A stretch of DNA of 64,000 nt from assembly GCA_025642065.1 (NCBI GenBank), contig JAODUP010000107.1:851501-915500 (forward strand). Reading direction: 5' to 3'. Below are positions 47,758 to 59,558 of the stretch, in pieces; position 1 is the first letter of the stretch, and each line of letters begins with the position of its first letter. Below the pieces are notes generated by a model. It did no database searches and was not told the DNA's origin. It was given only the letters and a program-made list of their open reading frames with translations. The translations under genes and the position numbers were made by a program. The stretch comes from Paralvinella palmiformis. Its lineage: Eukaryota; Annelida; Polychaeta; Terebellida; Alvinellidae.

Positions 47758-48458
47758 TCAATAGACCAGACCATAACCAAATTTATAGCACTCATGTGAC
47801 ACTTGCTACATGTACTTTCCTTTGAAGTTCGAAATGAACTGCTTAATTATTTGATCATGGAATATGAGTAGCTACAATAGAGGCTTATCAATTACATTTA
47901 TCCAATCAGTGGCTATGACCACACAATATACGGATATTACTAATTACTATAAGGCTCTTTAATTATATTACATAAAGATTCATTAATCCCTTCAGTAGTT
48001 AAGATCAAACAATTTATAAATATTGCTAATTACTATGTTCTATCATTATATTATTTGAGGATGTTTCCAAGGTTTTCCAATTACATTAATCTCTGATGTG
48101 TCTCTAAGATTAAACGTAATAGGTTTGTTTACCATTCGACTATTTCTCGCAAGGGCGTTTTGACGGGGGGGGGGTCTTAACTGAGGTTTTTTTGACTGAA
48201 GGTTTTTTTTGCTCTGGATTCACACACACACACACACACACACACTGACTAGTAATCCAGACTTATTATCAATGTTTAGATCTAACTTGTAAACATGTTT
48301 AAGTATGTAGAGATTTGTGTAGGTGATTTGTCCATGTTTAGATTAGATGTTTAGGTTCATATATGTTTAGGTTTTATGTGTCTGTGCAATTATGTATGCA
48401 TTTATTTATGCAGGCATATAAGCTTTAGGCATCTTTTGGTCTTGCTGCCTTGGGCCAT

Positions 48459-48493
<35 letters not shown>

Positions 48494-48734
48494 CCTAATA
48501 CACATATCAGTGGCTAGCTGCTGGAATATACTAAATTGGAATCTATGGAATCAGATCGTCATCCACACAGACGCCTCCCCCCCAACTTGCATAATTGAAT
48601 ATGTTCCAGCATAATTTACACTTGTACATAAACGTAAATATAAATAGATATAAACCTATTGTTGCTGTAATATTTAAGGGAGAACATCATTATTAGGTAC
48701 ATCATTTTGACTGTCTTTTGTCTGTTTTCTGTAG

Positions 48735-48774
48735 GTCTGTGGAGGTGTATCATTCGCTTAACAACATGAAAAGT
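48735..48774 (+). CDS. Possible small exon of an unknown gene
   Basis: The acceptor tract TTTTGTCTGTTTTCTGTAG and the perfect donor GTAAGT bound 40 bases. Only one frame is open (two bases from an upstream exon needed), reading SVEVYHSLNNMKS, phase 0 at the end. No family is recognised. Such a structure can arise by chance in this much DNA. Confidence 0.25.
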
Positions 48775-48934
48775 GTAAGTATGGGCTATAATTTATTTAA
48801 TTATTCAAACTTTCATACAGAGATTGAGATGGTTTTTATAGATTAGACAATAAAGGTGTTATGCTGAGATTGCGGAAATCGATATTATTGCAAACAAAAT
48901 GGCCTCAAGAATATAGATTTTCATGATATATTTC

Positions 48935-49129
48935 CTATATTTGACAGATATTGAGCTGGATAACCAGGTCCGGTGTGTTCATTAATGATTTATTATCTCA
49001 TTCTTCAAAACTATAATATTGTGTTCAGTATAATATTTCTATATTTAAGATATTGAGTGATAACCAGGTCCGATGTGTTCATTAATGATTTATTATCTCA
49101 TTCTTCAAAACTTATAATATTGTGTTCAG

Positions 49130-49137
<8 letters not shown>
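48935..49137. repeat. Tandem duplication of about 104 bp
   Basis: Both units contain GATAACCAGGTCCG and TGTGTTCATTAATGATTTAT. They differ at a handful of positions and end in a (TA)n tract. Confidence 0.9.
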
Positions 49138-49173
<36 letters not shown>

Positions 49174-49334
49174 CTGAGATCCTAATTTGTTTTATGTCAG
49201 TTTATATTTAGTCTTTCATTGTCAGTGGCAAGAGAGTGGTGTAAACTGGGAACCAGCGAACTAACAAAAGATGAACATTTGTCATGAAATATAATAATTA
49301 TACGCCGCCGAATGTTTACAATAGACACAAATCA

Positions 49335-49337
49335 TTC

Positions 49338-49376
<39 letters not shown>
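49335..49376. repeat. (GACA)n microsatellite
   Basis: Pure CAGA units. Confidence 0.95.
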
Positions 49377-49781
49377 GATGATAAATTGATGGATTCAGAT
49401 GCGATCAATTATATCAATGGTTATTAACACCCTTTTCTCGTCTATCCGATGTTTACTGATTGATCTAATGTGAATAAAATAATCGATTTAAATATTAATA
49501 TGACATTCAGTCTGACGTTTTCTCTTAATGTATTCGCGCGTGGACTCGGACGAATCAATTGAATTATCGCTCGTTTTTGGCAACGTGAATAGCATAGCAT
49601 TGAATACCTTCGTTATCGCTCATATGATCCTGATGGAGGGTTGGAAAAATATTAAAAATAATTCGAATACATTGGATATTTTTCGATCAAGTCATATTTT
49701 ATTTCTAGCCTTTTTAAACAATTAAGACAAAGCTGATATATATAAATTTAAAGTTTATTTAAAATATGTCAATACCTAGAT

Positions 49782-49858
49782 TTTTTCATGTAGATTTAAT
49801 CGTTGATTTTTTCATGTAGATTTAATCGTTGATTTTTTCATGTAGATTTAATCATTTT
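49782..49858. repeat. 26-bp tandem repeat, three copies
   Basis: GATTTTTTCATGTAGATTTA followed by ATCGTT is repeated. The third copy runs into an inverted ATCATTTTGATTAAATC. Confidence 0.9.
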
Positions 49859-50045
49859 GATTAAATCAACAATAAATAGAACGATTGATTAAAACAAAGA
49901 CACATACACAAACAACGAAGCCATACGCTTCAGGATTTTCATCAAACATCAGGAACTTGACAAAATATCAGGATCTGGACCAAATATCAGGATCTGGACC
50001 AAATATCAGCGAAACTTTTAAAGAATTCGTATTTTTATTTTGCAG

Positions 50046-50090
50046 GATGAAAAAAGGAAGGAAGAAAACGACGCAACAGATAAAAAAGAT
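50046..50090 (+). CDS. Possible small exon of an unknown gene
   Basis: The acceptor GTATTTTTATTTTGCAG and the donor GAT|GTAATT bound DEKRKEENDATDKKD in phase 0-0, compatible with the phase left at 48774. If unspliced the frame stops at 50117. The composition is highly charged. Confidence 0.22.
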
Positions 50091-50440
50091 GTAATTTTAC
50101 AATGCACACAACAATAAAAAAATATATCAGTGTTAGTCAGAGCTACCCTTTGTGGACGGATCATCAGTGCGGTCCAAATTTATCAGCTACAACTGCCAAA
50201 GATCCTTTAAGGTATTTCTCTCCTTCATGTTTACATCAAGTCTATGAAAATTGAAGGCAAAAAAACAGATTATGATAGTAATGGTGTTCGAGTCTACACA
50301 GAACTGACGTTCTTATGTCAGACATCATACGGTCAGTTGATGATGTAAAATACGTCTATTTGGGTAGAACTTTGATGATATGTGTCCGCGTGCAGATGCC
50401 CACAGCGACATAGAGATTTTATGTTAGAAAAGCATCATAA

Positions 50441-50760
50441 TAAATAATAATAATAATAATAATAATGTATATTTAATAAAGCGCCCTTACTAGCAGGAGC
50501 CATTCAAAGGTGTAATATGTAATATAATAATACCCTAAATAATGTCTGTAAAAACCCTATAGGAAATTTAAAAGATAGTTATTATTTACCTGTGAAAGCG
50601 ACATTGAGCAGGTGTGTTTTTAGAAGGGATTTTCAATTTTAAAGAGACCACTCATTTCTAATATCTGCCGGTAACCTGTTCCACAAAGTGGGGGGGTGAC
50701 AATACTAAACGGACCATCACCATATGACACTGGCACCTGCAATAGCATCAATCAACACAT
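50441..50760 (-). mobile_element. Second copy of the same LINE 3' end
   Basis: It matches the 46.1-46.4 kb copy through the 3' UTR, the KVAFT coding end and the TTCCACAAAGTGG region. It keeps a stretch near 50625-50680 that is deleted in the other copy. It ends in the same (ATT)n tail (50441-50465). It is 5' truncated. Confidence 0.75.
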
Positions 50761-51147
50761 CATTCTCAACTGACATCATCTCATACCTTCACGTTTATCA
50801 TCATTCAGTTATTATTTTCTAGCTAATGTTTATAAGTATACTTTAACGAGCTTAAATAGACTTTATCTGATCTTATCTGGATATTTTCCCGGATTCGTTT
50901 CAGTCAGTTATTGTATTATATCTATGTAAGGACAATATGGTGTAAGTTACATTACTATCGAAGTATAGGGTTCAGTAATGTGGAAGATCAGAAAACGAGT
51001 TATTGTTAAGTTATAAGACATGGACTAAGTTCTCATCTATATTATAATGTCTGCTAAATACATATATATATATATATATATAAAGTTTTGAATGTTTGTG
51101 TGTGTGTTTATTAATATATTATGTACAATGGATGTCATTATCTATAT

Positions 51148-51480
51148 ATGCCGTGATATCGCAGTTAGTTAGAGCGTAGGACTCGTAACTCAACGGTCAC
51201 GGGTTCGAGGCTCCGGGAGCTGCAATGCTGTCACGTGGTGATTGGTTCACTCATCCATAAAAAAATGAGTACCTGACAGGACGCTCTGGATCTGTGTTTA
51301 AGTAACGCTTTGCACCTATAATGGCAGCATGCGTTGTATGCTCCCTTGGAAGTTGAGTTATGTGCTGGGTGGAAACAAGTCCGAGATAATAATATTGTAA
51401 AGCACCTTAGAGCAGCTTCTGGCTGAATAGGGCGCTATATAAATATCACATATTATTATTATTATTTATTATTATATCTA
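51148..51480 (+). mobile_element. SINE family T (tRNA head, LINE-type tail)
   Basis: The head GCAGTTAGTTAGAGCGTAGG and the B-box-like CACGGGTTCGAGGCT are tRNA-derived. A unique body follows, then TTGTAAAGCACCTTAGAGC and GGGCGCTATATAAAT, then (ATT)n. The tail matches the 3' end of the local LINE. Confidence 0.8.
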
Positions 51481-51609
51481 ATTGTCTTTTTATGTTAATC
51501 TGACAGAAAAATTAAAGTTATTTTATTTATATTATTACATAATTATATTAAAATTTCCAGATATATATGATATAATATCGCGTAGTTTTTCTTTACATTA
51601 ATTTTTTTC

Positions 51610-51672
51610 TGGCTCCTGCTAGTAATGGCACTTTATTAAATGCACATTATTATTATTATTATTATTATTACA
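51610..51672 (+). mobile_element. Third LINE tail fragment, opposite orientation
   Basis: TGGCTCCTGCTAGTAATGGC is followed by a CACTTTATTAAAT block and then (ATT)n. This is the extreme 3' end of the LINE seen at 46.1 and 50.4 kb, here on the plus strand. Confidence 0.65.
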
Positions 51673-51734
51673 CAGTTTCAGCAGTATTTATAAATCTCTC
51701 ATAATTGTGTCAGGTTGTAACTCTTGACATAGAT

Positions 51735-51850
51735 TTTCAACGTACACTAATGTTTGGTACACTAACATCCAGTACACAAATGTCAGGCCCACTAACATAT
51801 ACGTATACACTAACGTTCGTAAACTAATCTCCGGTACACTAACACCCTGA
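51735..51850. repeat. Degenerate tandem repeat of about 19 bp
   Basis: Successive versions of GTACACTAACATCC occur with changes (TACACTAATG, TACACTAACATCC, TACACAAATGTC, TACACTAACGTTC). Confidence 0.6.
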
Positions 51851-52232
51851 AATTATTTAAATACTTAACACATGACGGTATAATACAAGTATAAAGACAA
51901 ACATATATGTCAATCAACTTTATTATGATTGTTGTTGATATAATTTAAACTTTTTTAATTACAAAAATCAAATGAAATTTCTAATTCCCAAACCATCTCG
52001 GGGTAGTTTAAAAAGCGGCATCGACTGTACTCCGACGACTATAACAACAACAACATGTATTATTACTACTACTACTACAACCACTATTACTGCTACAACA
52101 ACTACTATTATGTTAAGTAACCGTTGGTAGATAAAACATAATAATTTATGTGATCATATTAACATCCTATTAATATTTGTTGACACGAGTCGTTAACTAA
52201 ACGTCGGTATGTCTTTGTTTTATCTGCATCAG

Positions 52233-52304
52233 AGATCCAGATGACCTTCACATGGAACTAGTAAATAATGTATCAAACACAAACGTCTCTGGAGTACATC
52301 CAGG
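52233..52304 (+). CDS. Possible small exon of an unknown gene
   Basis: The acceptor TTGTTTTATCTGCATCAG and the donor AGG|GTGAGC bound 72 bases. The open frame reads DPDDLHMELVNNVSNTNVSG then VHP, in phase 2-2. It does not join directly to 50090, so another exon would be needed between them. Confidence 0.2.
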
Positions 52305-52763
52305 GTGAGCGTAAAGGTCATTGTACCATCGGGGGGTGTCACTCCCGAAACTGTGTAATGAATGGGACTGTATGAGGGTTGTATATGGTTATTTGTAGAT
52401 AAGTTAATATATGTTGGCTTAGTTTGTTAGTTATGTAATTATATTAAAATTATATCAATACGAATAATATTGAGTTATATGTAACTACAATATAATAATG
52501 ATGCTTGTTGTATTTAATAATTCAGGATATAGACAAATGGCCAAAGATTAGGATGTTATTATGTGACTTTTTAAATACTAGAACCATATGTTGTATATAT
52601 AATAATACTAATAATTAACGAATCTTTGCATTACATGTTCCATCGTATGTTGTTTGCCAAATATATGTAAAATATTGTTTTTAATAAAAAAAATTATAAC
52701 CAATCAAAATATGAATAATATAATAAACTAAAATGTGTTTGGAGATTTAGTACACATCACAAG

Positions 52764-52949
52764 GGGCGCCTCCGTGGTCTAGCGGTAGCGTGTTGGACCA
52801 CAGATCACTACCATCCGTGTTCAAATCTCGGCGTGGGCACATCTGAAGGTTGTTTCATCTTTGACTTCGCCTCATTACCTTTGGAGGTCGCTCGGTCCAT
52901 TTAGCCTACCTTGTGCACAAAAGTGGCCGTAAAACATCAATCATCATCA
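52764..52949 (+). mobile_element. SINE A, well preserved
   Basis: GGGGCGCCTCCGTGGTCTAG to AAACATCAATCATCATCAG with few differences from the family majority. The short segment AGTACACATCAC occurs at both ends and may be a target-site duplication. Confidence 0.85.
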
Positions 52950-53324
52950 GTACACATCACAGCTGCTACGCAAATAATCATAATATTGGCTGGTGATATG
53001 TGAACGTTATGATCTGGTACTTATAATTTTAGAAAAGCGTTATGATGTGTTTGTTCAGTTATGGCTAGAGATAAAAACATCGGTTGTGTGTACAGAGATA
53101 GAGGGATGTCTTAAGAATAAGAGAGTAATCTATACATCTACGAGAGTAATCTGTACACCTATTTCATGCGCGCGCACACACACACAGGCATACCGGATGA
53201 TGACTGATAAGTTATTTGATTGATTACACATTTGATGGATTACTTTTTTGATTAATTGGTTAATTCAATCGCTTGATTGATTTACTGATTTGTGAGTTAT
53301 TTTATTGACACATCCAGCCACTCA

Positions 53325-53327
53325 CAC

Positions 53328-53359
<32 letters not shown>
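53325..53359. repeat. (TA)n microsatellite
   Basis: Pure TA run. Confidence 0.95.
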
Positions 53360-53361
<2 letters not shown>

Positions 53362-54075
53362 TACAGTAAGAATCCCCTGGAAATTCGGGAAATCACAATG
53401 ATTGTAAATAGTGATTTCACTAGCTTATGCATGTTTCATAATACCAGTACTATAGTAGCCGACTTCTGTAGTCTGAACCGTTTTTGAAGGCGAGTATCCC
53501 CTTCTCGACAATTTATAACCCTGATGTAAACGTACGGCAGATAATAATAATAATCATCTGTGCTTGGTTTTAAACCAAAATATGACCATATCTCGTCCTA
53601 ACAATTTAATAATTAATATAGACACCTTAACGCACATCTGACTGATAATAAAGATGATTTATCTGTGTCAATATTACATTGTTAGTGTGAGTGAAGCCTT
53701 GGGTAGATAGGTAACGCGTTATCTGTCGCTTAGGACACTGAATTAGTTCAGTTCTACGTTCCATAAATGATTTGATCTAAACACAATTAGTTCTACTACT
53801 GGTAATGCCATTGGTCATATGACTCTGTGATGTGATTGGATGTAAACATTTCGGTGATTGGCTATACCTGTTTTTAACTGGTTCAGTCCGTTTTGTGGCT
53901 GATTCTATCCGCTTCTTCGTTAGCTCAGAGGCGTGTTCTCATTTAAATACGATCGGATGATGATGATGGAGGCCAGACGACAACAAAAGAGCACGTGCCT
54001 TTATGTGGGTCGTGGTGAATCACATTAATTAACAACAGATAGCCGCAATTTATATTACACAGTTATATTACATAG

Positions 54076-54109
<34 letters not shown>

Positions 54110-54499
54110 GCTATAACACATGCGGGCGCACGAACACACACAGACACACAGACACATACGCACGCGCCCGCGTGACCAAGAGTCCTGAGAATATAAACAG
54201 TGGAACACGTCTTAGCGCTTGTTGACAATTTAATTATAGTGACTGGCAACAATACCGCCATTAGTACGGTTGTCAAATAACGGTAATTACCTGCAATATA
54301 AGAGTAAATATCCACTTTCGTCACTTCTACCCGATCCGCATTCGGAAGACATCAAAGCGGGCGCGACTTCGGCGACTCCGGACCCGATATTGCAACATTT
54401 TATAATATTAAATTCAACCTCCAGCAAATATAGCGTTGTTGGCGGCCACTCGTGAATTATCGTCCTATAAACGAATTGAATAACCACTTCAGCTGAAGC

Positions 54500-55807
54500 A
54501 CCTAGTGAATTGATCGAAAGCCGCCCGGTGCGAATCAGTTCTCGCCGGTGCTACAGCCGTAAAGCGTGGAACGGAGAGGCGAACGCCGGTGAATGGGCAA
54601 TTGTTAATTGTAGACATACAGCGTGATTATTACGCGGCCCACAAAGCCATTTCTATACAGAGAGAGACGCTCTCATATCCCCACTCGAAAGCCACTTCAG
54701 CCATTTGAAGTTCGCTCGGCGGAAAAAAGGTGGTACAACATTTCGCGCGTGAACACCTCGACCGGCCCTCGACCAATCAGAGGCGAGCGTACGGTTTGAT
54801 TGACAGGCCGGCATGGCCGGCTCGTTGGTCGTTGCCGGTGCGAGCGAGCGGCCGGTTCGACGGATGGCGCCTGAATTGTGGCCTGCTCGTCGTCTTTTGG
54901 ACGAAATTAACGCCGAAAAGCCGCCCAGATCGGCGAGGGAAGTTCGCCCGAGATGGCCCGAAGAGACGGATACGCGGAAGAATCGCGTGTAGGCGTGCCG
55001 GACGCGGATTTGACCGATCGGCCAGCCGGCGGTGTGCATGCGCACTGATTGTTTTGGTTGTAGACCGGCCTGAGTCTGAGAGAGATAGAGCCTCCTCGTC
55101 TTTGGGGTTCGTGCGTGAAGGAGTGAGTGTGCGTGTGTGAGTGTGTGTTGTTTGGAGAAGCCGGAGTAGGACGATTTCTCTTGTCTTTATGTGGTAAATG
55201 TGTACTTCGACCAGTTGGCTGCCTGGCTCGGTGCGGATAGTTTCCGACCGTTCGCTGCCCGAACCGAATCCTACTTGGCTGACCCGCGGCTGAAATTGAA
55301 ACTGAAACTTGGCCTCGTCTGTTGACGGAAGTGAAGGATACGTTATCTTCCCCGACGTGAATTACGACGGATTCGTTAATTCGGGAATTACGTCGAAGTT
55401 GGAATATTTGTCTCGGCGATGTGGATAATGATCATAAGCGCATCTTTCCGCCGAAAGTGGTGCAACCAGTGTTAGCTTGTTTTGAATATTCTCATGGACT
55501 TTTGAACCCACTCGCCGAGTGACTTGGCAGGCTACGAGGTATTTCACACATTAGTCTATTTCAATCGCGTCATCGTCTCAAAATGGCATGCAGTTGAGCT
55601 CTCGTAGTCGGAGCATTATCCTCTCCGTGTCGTCGTCGGATGCCGATGGCTAGAACCTCGGCTTGAGTGGATGAGCGAAATAGATCTAAGCTTCGTGGTT
55701 GTTGGCGAGCTCCTGAACGCACGCCCGTAGATGGTACACCATCCAGCGAGTCGTCTTCAACCAGGCCCAGGAGGGATAACCATAGCTGGTGGTTGTATTA
55801 ACCAGCA
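54500..55807 (+). promoter_or_regulatory. FURIN: GC-rich promoter and 5' leader of the convertase gene
   Basis: GC and CpG content rises sharply from about 54.5 kb, in contrast with the AT-rich flanks, and falls again inside intron 1. A CCAAT-type box (GACCAATCAGAGGCG) lies near 54772. Several upstream ATGs occur in the leader. The transcription start cannot be placed, and untranslated exons may be included. Confidence 0.55.
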
Positions 55808-56143
55808 ATGGCAGATTTGGCGGTGAAACCGCCATGGATCAGAGAACAAACGCGACCCCTTCGTAGCCGAAGGAAGCAGCAAGGTACGGTTTCAAATTTG
55901 TGCCGCTCGATGTCTGGATCTAGGGGCTCCGGTCAGGGGCTCATATGGAAGCATCGACGGCTGAGTGGACCGTCGCCGTGTCCTTTGAAACACTGCGTTT
56001 GGGTAATGGTCCTGTTGGGATCACTGCTTGGAGTAGCCGCTGGTAAGGCTGTGTACTTGAACAAGTGGGCCGTACATATCAGAGGTGGGCCGAGTGTGGC
56101 CGACCAGGTTGCAGTTGAACATGGCTTTGTAAACTATGGACAG
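55808..56143 (+). CDS. FURIN: Furin-like proprotein convertase, first coding exon (gene continues beyond the window)
   Basis: The ATG at 55808 is preceded in frame by TAA at 55799, supporting this start. The 112-codon exon ends in phase 0 at CAG|GTGAGT. Residues 1-62 are a basic, serine-rich extension. Residues 63-78 are a hydrophobic signal or anchor segment (CVWVMVLLGSLLGVAAG). Residues 83-112 read YLNKWAVHIRGGPSVADQ and VAVEHGFVNYGQ, the opening of the subtilisin/kexin convertase propeptide (furin: NTWAVRIPGGPAVAN...HGFLNLGQ). In human furin a coding exon also ends at this Gln. The family are calcium-dependent serine proteases of the trans-Golgi that cleave after basic sites. The catalytic domain lies downstream of the window. 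The long N-terminal region recalls some invertebrate furins with a cytoplasmic tail before the membrane segment. PACE4 or PC5 orthology is not excluded. Confidence 0.85.
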
Positions 56144-58778
56144 GTGAGTGTGATGTTTAATCGCTGATTGCTTCACTAGATCTCTGTCTCTTTCACACAC
56201 ACACACTGACACAGTGATTATTGAACGAAAACGTTTAGGTCTAGTATCTTGAATGTATGACAGCATTAACGATTCTGCCATCTTAATCATAAGTTAAATA
56301 TAAAGATTCAAACAGTGATTCATTGTTAATTAATTATTGGCTCTGTAAACCTAGACTAGAGGTGTACAAAGAAAGCAATTATAGCCAATAACAGTTTTAA
56401 ATGAATAGGAACGATATTAGTTTAGCTGTGGAATCTGCTAGCAGGAAATTAGGACTTTGTTGTACACCGGAGTCTGGATCTGTAACTTCAGATATGGAGG
56501 CGTACACATCTTTACTGTAGTAAGGCATTTATAGTTTTTACCCGGACACTTTGACAGACAGGTCACAGGGGCATTCTGTTGCTTCACAGTAAATTTTCTA
56601 TCATATAATATCTGTTGTTTGTCCTATTTGAAATGTCAGTCATTCGCTAATGTACCATACATTACTTGATTGCCAAGACAAGTCATCACTGTATAGCTTA
56701 TAATAAATAATTATGTGCCAACAAAAAGTCTCTTCTCCATGATTGTTTGAAGAGTTTCTGTTCATGTTAGCGTAGTTCTCGCTTTTGTAAGTTTTATAAT
56801 GAGCGTGTTATCATTTTGGTACAACAGCATTTTTTATTGTATATAATGCTTCGTATGGTATGTATTGTGCTGTTACTGACCAGGGCCACGGAATGGCACC
56901 TATCATGAATGGCAGATCTGGGCTGACTGACATGAATTCTGTATTTGTGGGAACCCTGTGGAATACAGCACTACTATCACTATATCGATTGACCAAGGAT
57001 TTTGATATTAAATCAAATTATATATATATATATATATATATATGAAAGTATTCCACCAAAACATGAAGGTGTTCCACCAGTTCCCCCCCCCCAATGTGAT
57101 GACTGGGTTTCCCTGTGCATTCATATCCGGAATGGGGCGCTCCGGATTGTATGAACAGGGACAACAGTTGTGGGAGGTTGGAGCAATAAATCCATTCTTC
57201 AGAAGGTGGGCAATGATGATATGTTTATCACCCCTTCTGCTCCCAGTTAATCCCCTCCCTTCATCCACCCAACACCCACCCACCCATGCTATACACAACA
57301 ATCTGCCATTGGCCATGAGTGTGTACAAAGTGGTTCAATTTGAGATCTACTCATGTCATCTAGGTTACACAGTGTGACTGTCCTAGATTGTTTTCTAATG
57401 AGCCTAGCCTTACCACACTTGCACCAAATGCCTTTAGATTTATATCTATATATTTTTTATCCTATCATGTCTATATTGATATATAGGTTTTTGCATTCAC
57501 CAAAACAGGATATTTTATTATTACCTTTAAATAGGCACAGAAAAATAAGATTTTTGATTAAAACAGACCACATCCTCAATATAGTTTGTTTTTCGCTCAG
57601 AATTGGTTGATGTAAATGTTATGCGTTTATATTTCTAATCCTACACATCACAAATCCCCCCCCCAATAGATAGATATTTATTTGTATACATTGGTTTGAT
57701 GTCTATATAATCATGGCTAACTGTTAAATAAATAAAATATTATTGAGATATTAAAGACGTCCCCTGTAGTTGAACCTGCTTCGTCAACTAGTCAATCACT
57801 GCAGCCATTCATTCATGTCCATAGTGTGTGTGTGTGTGTGTGACATTCTCACACTGTGGACCTAACTTATGCCAGTTCCTTCACTATTATCATATAAATC
57901 ATCATTATGTGTTGTGTCCTAACATTAAGCTGTGTGTAGACTTCCACTTCCAGCCAACACCAAGTACCGCAAACCCAATCAGGCTCCAGTAAAATCACAT
58001 CATTGAACCACGAGCAATAGCTTAGACTCATTGACTGGCCCGACCACTAGGCGGCGTCGCCCAGCTTTCGTCAACCTCTTCCCCCAATTGTTGTGCACTA
58101 AACCGACGATAACAAAGTGCAGATCCGGCCTACCAGCCTCAGCAACGCCAAAACGCAACGCTGACCGATCTATCGCCATGGCAACGCTCAATCAAATTCC
58201 AGGATCGCTATCACGAACAAAAAATCCGCCTTGCCGCCCGCGGCACCCGGGTATCGGACGTCGATGATCCAGACCGATTCCAGTGATCTGATCCCGACGG
58301 CGAGGCAGTCGTAGAGCGGCCTGTTCTGGTCTTCACCGCATTGGCCAAGTAATGGCGCAGATAGCCAAGCGAACCCTTAACAAACTGGTTCTGGCATAGA
58401 TAAAAAAACTTCGCCGATGCTGGTGCATGCCGGACGACTTGCATGAGACCTGTGCCGGCTTATGCAACGCCTTTCAGTACACGGATTCTAGGAGTGGTGC
58501 GGGCGGGGTTGATTTTGAGCGCTCCTACCGGTGGTGCAAAAGCGATTTCAGGTACAACTTTTATGACGTCATAATAACGTTATCTAAATGGGTCTGTTGT
58601 TGACTTGGACTAAGTGCCGAGAGAGAGAGAGAGGGGGGTGGATGAAGTAAAGGAAGGGGAGAGGCCCAGATTTGACAAGTTGTGGGCAAACCTTTGATAA
58701 CTCGGCACAGACAAGCGGACGGCTGGTTTATAGCTGGCAGATTATATCCGTGGCTTGTGTTTGTATCTGTGTTGCTAC

Positions 58779-58964
58779 GCGGGCGCCTCCGTGGTCTAGT
58801 TGGTAGCGCGTTGGACCACAAATCACTACCACCCGCGTTCGAATCTCGGCGTGGGCCTATCTGAAGGATGTTTCGTCTTTGACTTCGCTTCATTAACTTT
58901 GAAGGTCGCCCAGCCCATATCGCCTACCATGCGCACAAAGGTGGCCGTAAAACATCAATCATCA
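58779..58964 (+). mobile_element. SINE A, well preserved
   Basis: CGGGCGCCTCCGTGGTCTAG to AACATCAATCATCATC, in intron 1 of the convertase gene. Confidence 0.85.
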
Positions 58965-59520
58965 TCTTTATTGCTGTGCTGAAACTAAGTCGATGTTACT
59001 GAATTTGACGTAACTGATATTAATAATATAACAGAGTAAGTGAGAAGACAATCGTGTTGTTGTTGTGCATTTTTTTGGCTTCCCATTTTGGAAGATGTGT
59101 GAGATGGGTTTTGCTGAGGTTGGTAACGAGATCCCGAGGTGATCTTGTTACCGGTTCTTGTTACCGAAGAGGAAGGCGGCCATCAAAGGAGATCTGGCGG
59201 TGATTGAGCAAAGAAAACATGACAAACTGACAAGTTGCTGATGATTAAGTGCTGTCTTCTGAAGTGTTTTTGGTTTGGCGAGTGAGAGTTAACATGCTGA
59301 GAATTGGAGTTACCGATCTTTCTCTCTCTCTTTCTCCCTGTGTATATGCGTGTGTGTGTGTGTTCGTGCATGTATTTACGCATTAGCCTTACATATAGGT
59401 CAGTGAAATATTATTGAATCAGGGCTCGAAGACAATAGCTCAAGGTTACATATACAAAACCTTGCCCCCAGATTAAACCGTAACAAACAAGTAACGCCTA
59501 ACAGTAATCACCAGGAATGG

Positions 59521-59558
<38 letters not shown>

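Larger units (their letters stand above)
41487..54499. other. Intergenic DNA between KGD4 and the convertase gene
   Basis: Contains the LINE fragments, FLYWCH/MULE pseudogene, one SINE T, SINE A copies and tandem repeats. Three possible small plus-strand exons (48735-48774, 50046-50090, 52233-52304) are described separately. Confidence 0.55.

Noticed and set aside
52764..52840. tRNA gene suggested by A- and B-box motifs
   Set aside because: The same block recurs many times with the same downstream body and tail, so it is the head of a SINE. A cloverleaf with an acceptor stem is not completed.
54653..55140. 130- and 136-residue frames on opposite strands upstream of the convertase exon
   Set aside because: High GC lowers stop frequency. 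The sequence is better explained as promoter and leader, and neither frame resembles a known protein.
56860..57040. 61-residue frame in the convertase intron as a candidate next exon
   Set aside because: It does not resemble the expected propeptide segment and lacks proper splice borders.
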